A stretch of DNA of 18,785 nt, taken from NCBI GenBank assembly GCA_016765235.1, contig JAESQH010000096.1, positions 30,643 to 49,427 of the forward strand. Direction: 5' to 3'. The notes under the pieces are model-generated. The model had not been told where the DNA came from. It saw nothing but the letters and a program-made list of their open reading frames with translations, and ran no database searches. The position numbers and the translations under genes were made by a program. The stretch comes from Paracoccaceae bacterium. GTDB taxonomy: Bacteria; Pseudomonadota; Alphaproteobacteria; Rhodobacterales; Rhodobacteraceae. Below are positions 13,855 to 18,785 of this stretch, piece after piece. How positions within the stretch are numbered: position 1 is the first letter of the stretch; every line of letters starts with the position of its first letter.

Positions 13855-16104
13855 TCAACTATTCGAAACAGACACCCGAGCTTCCCCAGTTGCAAACCGT
13901 GTGCTGCGAACTCTGACAACCACGTCGCCGGATTCGCGCTTTGATCGAATCCAAAACGCGGTAGCTCCGCCTCTCAGCGCAGTCGTATCCGGCCCGATTA
14001 GTGTGGCGGGACCATCGACTTCAATGGTTATTGGCAGGTCGATATAGGGCAACAGGTTGCCAGCTTGATCCAATGCTTTTACGGATATTCTTACCTCGTT
14101 TCGAGCCTGCGAAAGAGTCGGGCGATCAGATTTTACTTCAAGCCTGGTGGCGATCGGGTTTGCAAGCAATCTTCGTGTGACTATCGGATTATTATCGACA
14201 TAGCCTACTATTTTGATGTCCGTCCACAGCATGCCCCACTGACCAACCTCACTGCCTGATAAATCGTCCTGCCGCAGCATGAACGGAGGATGCGGCAAAT
14301 GGGCAAATGTCTGATGATCCGGGAGAAGATCAAAACTGGCTCCGTTTGGAAAATTCAACCGGATGAAGTCGCAGTTCGAAAGGATCATAAGCGGTAGTGT
14401 GCCACCAATATTGCGTTCACCGCGCGCCCAATAGGTTACCGGTTGTAGAACCACACGATTTTCTGGCGAACCTTGGCTTGCATAGGCGTATGCGGCGAAT
14501 TTGGGTTCGCGGAAAATTGTCAAGACACCATGGTGACAGATGCGATCACCCGAGCCGAAGTCTTTGTGGGTGTTGTAATCGAACATGCACCAACCGATAC
14601 AGCCAGCGATATTATCATCGCCGTGGGCTGCGTTCAGCACCTCCAAGTGACGTGTGACGTGTTCAATTTGGCGTTGTTCTTGGTCTGTAACTTTGGTTGG
14701 AAACATGTGCCCGTTGTATTCGGTTACCAAATACGGAGTTTTTTGAGGCAGCCCGGTCACTTCTGACGGCGATCGAAGTGGTGATCGGGGGCGGTTTTCA
14801 TGGGGCAATTCAAATTCACCAAGAACGAAATCGTTCATGGTGTAGACGTCTTCCAAAAGGGAACTGCCAGCGTGCTTTCGAATGCCGCTGGTTTGGCGCG
14901 TAGGGTCGAGCTGGTGTGCCAATGTGTTTGTTCGCAGGTAAAACGCGTCGTCATCGTCAGATTCATTAATTCTAACACCCCACAAAATTATAGAAGGGTG
15001 GTTCCAGTCCCGCTCAATCATGCGCCGAACGTTCTGAACAGATTCTTCCTTCCAAGCGTCGCCACCAATGTGCTGCCAACCAGGAATTTCCTCCAAAACG
15101 AGTAAACCAATTTCGTCGCATCGGTCCAGAAATGCGTTTGATTGCGGGTAATGAGAGGTACGGACGATATTGCAGGCAAGTTCGTATTTCAGAATATCCG
15201 CATCGCGTTCTTGCGATGCAGGGCCTTGTGCATATCCGGAATACGGAAAAGATTGGTGGCGATTTAGACCGATCAATTTCAGCTTTTCGCCGTTTAACCT
15301 AAAGCCATCGGCGGTAAATTCAGCTGTTCGAAATCCAAATTTCTGGCGAATTTGGTCAATGCCCTGATCAGATCGTAGTGATAGTCGAACTTCGTACAGA
15401 TATGGACGGTCAAGTGCCCAAAGTTGGATGTTGGCCAACTCGGGAAACTCAATAGCTGATTCCGAATCTGCGATTTCGATAACTTGTGCCGCAACCGAGT
15501 CAGAATTTGCATCAAAGATTTCCGCCTTCAACGTTCCGTTCAGTGCAAGGTCGTCGGGATTAGACAGGAAACAGTTGAGCCGCACCGATTTGTTCGTTTC
15601 AAGGACCCCTTTCGTTTCTATCTTCACGTTTTTGATCGATACACGATCTGTTACCTTCAACCAAACTTCGCGGTAAATTCCCGCATAAGTCAGATAATCT
15701 ATTTGCCCACCAAATGGGGGAATTTCAGGATTTTCGGCACCGTCAACGCAAACTGTAATCAGGTTACCTGTTGGCTTGAGGTGCGGGGTTAACCTGATTT
15801 CGAAGGGTGTGTACCCATCTTTGTGGCCACCAATTTGGACGCCATCCAGAAATACGCGGGTGTTCGCCATTGAGCCGTCAAAAACCAGACCAACTTCTTT
15901 ACCTTCGAACTCTTCGCTCCAATTGAGTCGCTTTTGATAAGTAAACTCACGCTGGTAGCTGGTTTCATCGAAGTAATCGAGTGGAAGTTCAACTGCGGTG
16001 TGTGGCAGTTCTACAAAGCAGTCATCAGATGGATCAGTCGTCCATGATGGCAAAAACCCTTCTTTGAATTTCCAAGATTGGCAAAAGTTTGATAGTCTGG
16101 GCAT
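13855..16104 (-). CDS. Glycoside hydrolase family 2 (beta-galactosidase/beta-glucuronidase-like)
   Basis: A 749-residue cytoplasmic enzyme with no signal peptide. Residues 1-150 form the sugar-binding jelly-roll domain (WSEEFEGKEVGLVFDGSM, LTYAGIYREVWL). Residues 155-265 form the Ig-like domain. The TIM barrel starts at about 268 (GFRLNGEKLKLIGLNRHQ) and carries RTSHYP at 315-320. The acid/base Glu is E381 in ILWGVRINES, and the probable nucleophile is E462 in PYLVTEYNGH. An Ig-like C-terminal domain follows. It should remove a terminal beta-linked sugar or uronic acid from an imported oligosaccharide; substrate cannot be told from sequence. It starts 29 nt after the ABC ATPase gene in the iclR operon. 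WGVRINE differs slightly from the usual WSxGNE, but the key residues are kept. Confidence 0.9.
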   Translation of the reverse strand: MPRLSNFCQSWKFKEGFLPSWTTDPSDDCFVELPHTAVELPLDYFDETSYQREFTYQKRLNWSEEFEGKEVGLVFDGSMANTRVFLDGVQIGGHKDGYTPFEIRLTPHLKPTGNLITVCVDGAENPEIPPFGGQIDYLTYAGIYREVWLKVTDRVSIKNVKIETKGVLETNKSVRLNCFLSNPDDLALNGTLKAEIFDANSDSVAAQVIEIADSESAIEFPELANIQLWALDRPYLYEVRLSLRSDQGIDQIRQKFGFRTAEFTADGFRLNGEKLKLIGLNRHQSFPYSGYAQGPASQERDADILKYELACNIVRTSHYPQSNAFLDRCDEIGLLVLEEIPGWQHIGGDAWKEESVQNVRRMIERDWNHPSIILWGVRINESDDDDAFYLRTNTLAHQLDPTRQTSGIRKHAGSSLLEDVYTMNDFVLGEFELPHENRPRSPLRSPSEVTGLPQKTPYLVTEYNGHMFPTKVTDQEQRQIEHVTRHLEVLNAAHGDDNIAGCIGWCMFDYNTHKDFGSGDRICHHGVLTIFREPKFAAYAYASQGSPENRVVLQPVTYWARGERNIGGTLPLMILSNCDFIRLNFPNGASFDLLPDHQTFAHLPHPPFMLRQDDLSGSEVGQWGMLWTDIKIVGYVDNNPIVTRRLLANPIATRLEVKSDRPTLSQARNEVRISVKALDQAGNLLPYIDLPITIEVDGPATLIGPDTTALRGGATAFWIRSKRESGDVVVRVRSTRFATGEARVSVSNS

Positions 16105-16133
16105 GATCGTTCTAATCCAAAGTCTTGAAGCTA

Positions 16134-17195
16134 CTAGCGCAGTCGCAGGTTTGTTTTTTCGTTGAAGAAAATTACAGTTGCGTCATCAATAGAGATACCG
16201 AAGGCAGAACCGGTAATTAATTCTTCTTCGTTTTTCGATTCAACCACAACACGCTCGCCAGTGGGAGCGTTAAGGTAAATGTAAGATACACCGCCCAGTT
16301 GTTCTGCGATATCGACGGTGAAGTTGCCATCACCAGATTTGAGCGACATGTTTTGTGGCCGAATTCCAGCGATAATTGACGAACCTTCTGGCGGCAAATT
16401 TACTTCGGTGGAAATTATTTGATCGTCGAGTGTCGCGATTTTAACGCCGCCATCTGCGACCACGCCTTTCAGGAAATTCATTCCAGGTGACCCGATGAAT
16501 CCGGCAACAAATTTATTGTCAGGATTACGGTATAACTCTAGGGGGGAACCGACTTGTTCTATATGCCCATCTCTTAGAACCACAATTTTGTCCGCAAGGG
16601 TCATCGCTTCGACCTGATCGTGTGTCACATAGATCATCGTAGCGCCGATTTTGTTGTGCAGGCGCGCGATTTCGGCCCGCATCTCCACACGAAGTTCGGC
16701 ATCCAGGTTGGATAGTGGTTCGTCAAACAGAAAAACCTCTGGCCCGCGAACAATTGCCCGACCAATTGCGACACGCTGGCGTTGCCCGCCGGACAAGGCT
16801 TTGGGTTTACGGTCCAGATAGGGTCCAAGTTTCAGAATGTCGGAAGCTTCTTTAACTTTGCGTGCGATTTCGGCTTTGGGAACCTTGTTCATCTTCAAAC
16901 CAAAACCGACGTTTTCCGCAACGGTCATATGAGGGTAAAGTGCGTATGTCTGAAACACCATCGCCACGCCGCGGTCTGCGGGATCAACGGTTGTCACATC
17001 ACGTGAGCCGATCGAAATCTTACCGCCGGTGGTTTCTTCAAGCCCCGCAACCATTCTAAGCAACGTTGATTTACCACAACCCGACGGGCCCACAAAAACG
17101 CAGAACTCCCCGTCCGCGATTTCTAGATCAACGCCGTGAATGACCTGAATAGGCCCATACTTTTTAGTCAGATTCGAAAGTGTAACGCCAGACAT
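16134..17195 (-). CDS. Sugar ABC transporter ATP-binding protein (UgpC/MsmK/MalK type)
   Basis: A 353-residue ATPase of the carbohydrate CUT1 importers. Walker A GPSGCGKST is at 36-44, Q-loop FQTYALYPHMTV at 81-92, signature LSGGQRQRVAIGRA at 134-147, Walker B FLFDEPLSNLD at 155-165 and H-loop VTHDQVEAMTLAD near 193. A C-terminal TOBE/regulatory domain (about 240-353) contains AGIRPQNMSL. It is membrane-associated through permeases that are not in the window. The ATG at 17195 has AGGA 8 nt upstream. It lies between iclR and the GH2 gene and presumably energises the uptake of the GH2 substrate through the divergent binding protein. Such ATPases are sometimes shared among several sugar importers. 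Confidence 0.94.
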   Translation of the reverse strand: MSGVTLSNLTKKYGPIQVIHGVDLEIADGEFCVFVGPSGCGKSTLLRMVAGLEETTGGKISIGSRDVTTVDPADRGVAMVFQTYALYPHMTVAENVGFGLKMNKVPKAEIARKVKEASDILKLGPYLDRKPKALSGGQRQRVAIGRAIVRGPEVFLFDEPLSNLDAELRVEMRAEIARLHNKIGATMIYVTHDQVEAMTLADKIVVLRDGHIEQVGSPLELYRNPDNKFVAGFIGSPGMNFLKGVVADGGVKIATLDDQIISTEVNLPPEGSSIIAGIRPQNMSLKSGDGNFTVDIAEQLGGVSYIYLNAPTGERVVVESKNEEELITGSAFGISIDDATVIFFNEKTNLRLR

Positions 17196-17216
17196 GTAAA
17201 TGTTCCTTATGGGTCT

Positions 17217-18005
17217 CTAATTGCGATTTTCGGGGAAGTGCCAGGACTCGGCTGCCTCGCCAATTTGTTGTGCGGCTGCCAGCAGTTCTGGTTTCAATTC
17301 TTCCAGATCGGCTAGTGAATGACTCTGCGTTGAACTTGTAATCGACAGCCCGCCGACGACGCGGCCGCTGTTCGTTAGAATTGGTGCCGCAATACAAATG
17401 ATGTGAGGCTCGTGTTCTTCGCGGTCAAACGAGATGCCAGCTTTGCGGATTTCGTCCAACTCGGCGCGAAGCGCTTCGGGTGTGGTCAATGTGTTGTCCG
17501 TATAGGCAAGAAACGCCTGTTGGCCAATTGCATGATCCTGTTGTTTTTGGTCCAGAAACGCCATCATGACTTTGCCAACGCCCGTGCAATACCCTGGGCC
17601 TATTTTTCCGGCTTGCGAGAACATTTCAATTGGCGATGCGGCGTTGCGCTTGTCCACGTATAGAACTTGTCCGTTATCCAACTGTGAAAGATGAACCGTC
17701 TCGCCAACTTTTGCTGAAAGATCGTCTACAAACGGGCGGGCAATCGGGGCTAGGGAGCTTTGTTGCCAAGCAGCGTGCGCCAGTCGAACGAGACGTACAC
17801 CAAGGCTGTATTCCTGGCGATCAGGGTCATATCCAAGCATGCCCTGATTCGTTAAAGTTTGCAGCAACCGGTAAAGTGTAGCTTTGGGATGATCACTTTT
17901 AGACAGCAATTCTGTGAACCGAACCGGACGACCGATGGAAGCCACTTCATCCAGCAATGCCAGCGCTTTACCTACGGTTCCGTCAGATTTGGTTACTTTG
18001 TTCAT
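17217..18005 (-). CDS. IclR family transcriptional regulator
   Basis: A 262-residue DNA-binding regulator. The winged helix-turn-helix is at about residues 8-75 (VGKALALLDEVASIGRPVRF, then KATLYRLLQTLTNQGMLGY). The IclR effector domain spans about 80-255, with GYCTGVGKVMMAFL (about 147-160) and EHEPHIICIAAPIL, typical of the ligand pocket. It is normally a dimer or tetramer that binds a palindrome near its own divergent promoter and responds to a small sugar or aromatic acid. Here it is first in an operon with the ABC ATPase and GH2, and diverges from the sugar-binding protein gene, so it probably controls the locus and itself. Two inverted repeats in the intergenic region are candidate sites. 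Confidence 0.93.
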   Translation of the reverse strand: MNKVTKSDGTVGKALALLDEVASIGRPVRFTELLSKSDHPKATLYRLLQTLTNQGMLGYDPDRQEYSLGVRLVRLAHAAWQQSSLAPIARPFVDDLSAKVGETVHLSQLDNGQVLYVDKRNAASPIEMFSQAGKIGPGYCTGVGKVMMAFLDQKQQDHAIGQQAFLAYTDNTLTTPEALRAELDEIRKAGISFDREEHEPHIICIAAPILTNSGRVVGGLSITSSTQSHSLADLEELKPELLAAAQQIGEAAESWHFPENRN

Positions 18006-18050
18006 ACTGTTTTCATTCCCTCAATCCACAACTGCTGCTGTTCATGCCTG

Positions 18051-18079
18051 TTGACAACCATATACATATTGAACATAGT
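18051..18079 (+). promoter_or_regulatory. Sigma-70-type promoter for the sugar-binding protein gene
   Basis: A consensus -35 TTGACA (18051-18056) is followed after exactly 17 nt by CATAGT (18074-18079), which matches the -10 consensus at 4 of 6 positions. Transcription would begin at about 18087, about 47 nt before the ATG. Confidence 0.55.
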
Positions 18080-18085
18080 TTCAAT
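18068..18085. promoter_or_regulatory. Inverted repeat ATTGAA-N6-TTCAAT over the -10 region
   Basis: A 6-bp perfect dyad centred on the proposed -10 element. A protein bound here would block RNA polymerase. It may be a second, weaker site for the divergent IclR protein. Confidence 0.4.
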
Positions 18086-18097
18086 TAGTAAAACAGT

Positions 18098-18114
18098 GTT
18101 CCATTATTTGGAAC
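18098..18114. promoter_or_regulatory. Operator-like palindrome GTTCCA-N5-TGGAAC
   Basis: A perfect 6-bp inverted repeat with a 5-nt spacer just downstream of the proposed transcription start of the binding-protein gene. The 17-nt size and its place between iclR and its probable target fit an IclR-type operator acting as a repressor site. Confidence 0.5.
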
Positions 18115-18133
18115 CAAATGGGAGAGGAAGTCA

Positions 18134-18679
18134 ATGACTAATATTATCCAGAAAAATCTCGTCGCAATTGCGGCGAGTGCGGTGCTGGGCACTACTGCCT
18201 TCGCCGGTGAACTCGTTATCAATACCGATTTATCGGACCCCGCACCAAAGGCGGCCATCGAGGCTGCTGTCGCGGGTTTTGAAGCAGAAAATCCTGACGT
18301 AACTATTACGTTGAATATTTTTGATCGCGAAGGTTACAAATCTTCAATCCGCAACTTCCTGACGGCTGACGCGCCTGATTTGGCCACTTGGTATGCCGGA
18401 AATCGTATGTTGCCGTTCGTTAATGCCGGCCTGTTCGCACCTGTCGACGATGTGTGGGAAGAAAACGGCCTGAATGAATCGCTGGCGTCTGCTTCCGGTT
18501 CTATGACTATTGATGGTCAAAAATGGGGCATTCCGTACACATATTACCAGTGGGGCGTTTACTATCGTAAAGACATCTTTGCTGATCTAGGCATTGATGT
18601 TCCAACCAACTGGGAAGAATTCAAAGCCGCTGGTGCAACGCTGACAGACAACGGTATTACGCCAATCACAATGAGTTAA
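18134..18679 (+). pseudogene. Sugar ABC transporter substrate-binding protein, truncated by an IS
   Basis: This is the N-terminal 181 residues of a CUT1-type extracellular solute-binding protein, which normally has about 400-430. Residues 1-24 are a Sec signal peptide ending AFA-GE. The next part is typical: PAPKAAIEAAVAGFEAENPD, then SSIRNFLTADAPDLATWYAGN and GIPYTYYQWGVYYRKDIF. It starts at the ATG at 18134 with GGAGAGGAAG just upstream. The native sequence runs to about GITPITM; the frame then meets TAA in foreign DNA. It would have captured the sugar imported with the ATPase encoded by the divergent operon. Without its C-terminal lobe it cannot bind ligand. The intact 3' part and permease genes may lie beyond the insertion, outside the window. 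Confidence 0.85.
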
Positions 18680-18785
18680 CCGCAAAAGTTGGTGACGGAG
18701 TTTGTCAGGCGGCGTTTTTGTTTTGGGTTTCGATTATCTCTATCCCGTCTTTGAATATGATGCCTTGGATGACTTTTGGCAATTG
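18672..18785 (-). mobile_element. Insertion sequence end, IS256-like (runs off right edge)
   Basis: From about 18672 the sequence no longer continues the binding-protein gene. The first bases (GAGTTAACCGCAAAAGTTGG and following) are probably the terminal inverted repeat, followed by the transposase stop about 30 nt in, which is the compact layout of an IS. The other end and any target duplication are outside the window. Confidence 0.6.
18705..18785 (-). CDS. Transposase C-terminal end, probably IS256 family (partial)
   Basis: The last 26 residues are visible, reading LPKVIQGIIFKDGIEIIETQ and ending NAA before TGA at 18705-18707. An LPxVIxGxxFxDGIE tail ending in Ala is my recollection of IS256-type (mutator) transposases of alphaproteobacteria. 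The catalytic DDE residues lie outside the window, so the family assignment is tentative. Confidence 0.5.
   Translation of the reverse strand, partial: QLPKVIQGIIFKDGIEIIETQNKNAA

Noticed and set aside
1..18785. CRISPR arrays, tRNA, rRNA and riboswitches, including a Moco RNA motif
   Set aside because: I looked for regular repeats, cloverleaf-like segments and conserved leader structures and saw none convincing; a covariance-model search would be decisive.

Overview
The window looks like chromosomal DNA of an alphaproteobacterium, most likely of the Rhodobacteraceae/Roseobacter type. This rests on gene content and protein style (DUF3305/DUF3306, DUF6494 and DUF6505 proteins around formate dehydrogenase accessory genes), not on a ribosomal or other phylogenetic marker. 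No tRNA, rRNA or CRISPR array was seen.

Region 1 (1-10,700) is a formate dehydrogenase (FDH) assembly and metal-supply neighbourhood. On the minus strand, DUF3305, DUF3306 and a TorD-like chaperone run off the left edge, presumably toward the FDH structural genes. Diverging from them is a large multi-cluster [4Fe-4S] protein. A secreted c-type cytochrome converges on that gene. Head-to-head with the cytochrome gene is a tightly packed plus-strand operon: DUF6494, Mrp/ApbC iron-sulfur carrier, a biotin/lipoate-ligase-like protein and DUF6505. Converging on it is a minus-strand operon fdhD-mobB-tupB-tupC-tupA: sulfur transfer to the metal cofactor, guanine-dinucleotide cofactor formation, and a tungstate ABC importer. 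The simplest joint reading is that the region delivers metal (probably tungstate), bis-MGD cofactor, sulfur and Fe-S clusters to an FDH, with a cytochrome as possible electron partner. A 13-nt sequence (GACATTTTGTCCA) occurs upstream of both the [4Fe-4S] gene and fdhD, which suggests a shared regulator.

Region 2 (about 10,700-13,850) is a graveyard of mobile DNA. It holds an IS200/IS605-type element whose transposase is broken by a palindrome-containing insertion, and remnants of a replication-protein-like gene and a phage terminase-small-subunit-like gene, both with frame breaks. It also holds a 5' piece of a DUF3489-type gene and a tyrosine integrase that has lost its catalytic C-terminus. 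The integrase is joined tail-to-tail to the DUF3489 piece at about 12,515. About 440 bases of gene-free DNA follow.

Region 3 (13,855-18,785) is a carbohydrate-use locus. An IclR regulator, a UgpC/MsmK-type ABC ATPase and an intracellular GH2 glycosidase form a minus-strand operon. A sugar-binding protein gene diverges from iclR. The intergenic region holds a promoter and two inverted repeats that fit an operator. The binding-protein gene is cut after about 180 codons by an insertion sequence whose transposase C-terminus (IS256-like by appearance) reaches the right edge, so the uptake system is probably inactive or separated from its permeases in this strain.
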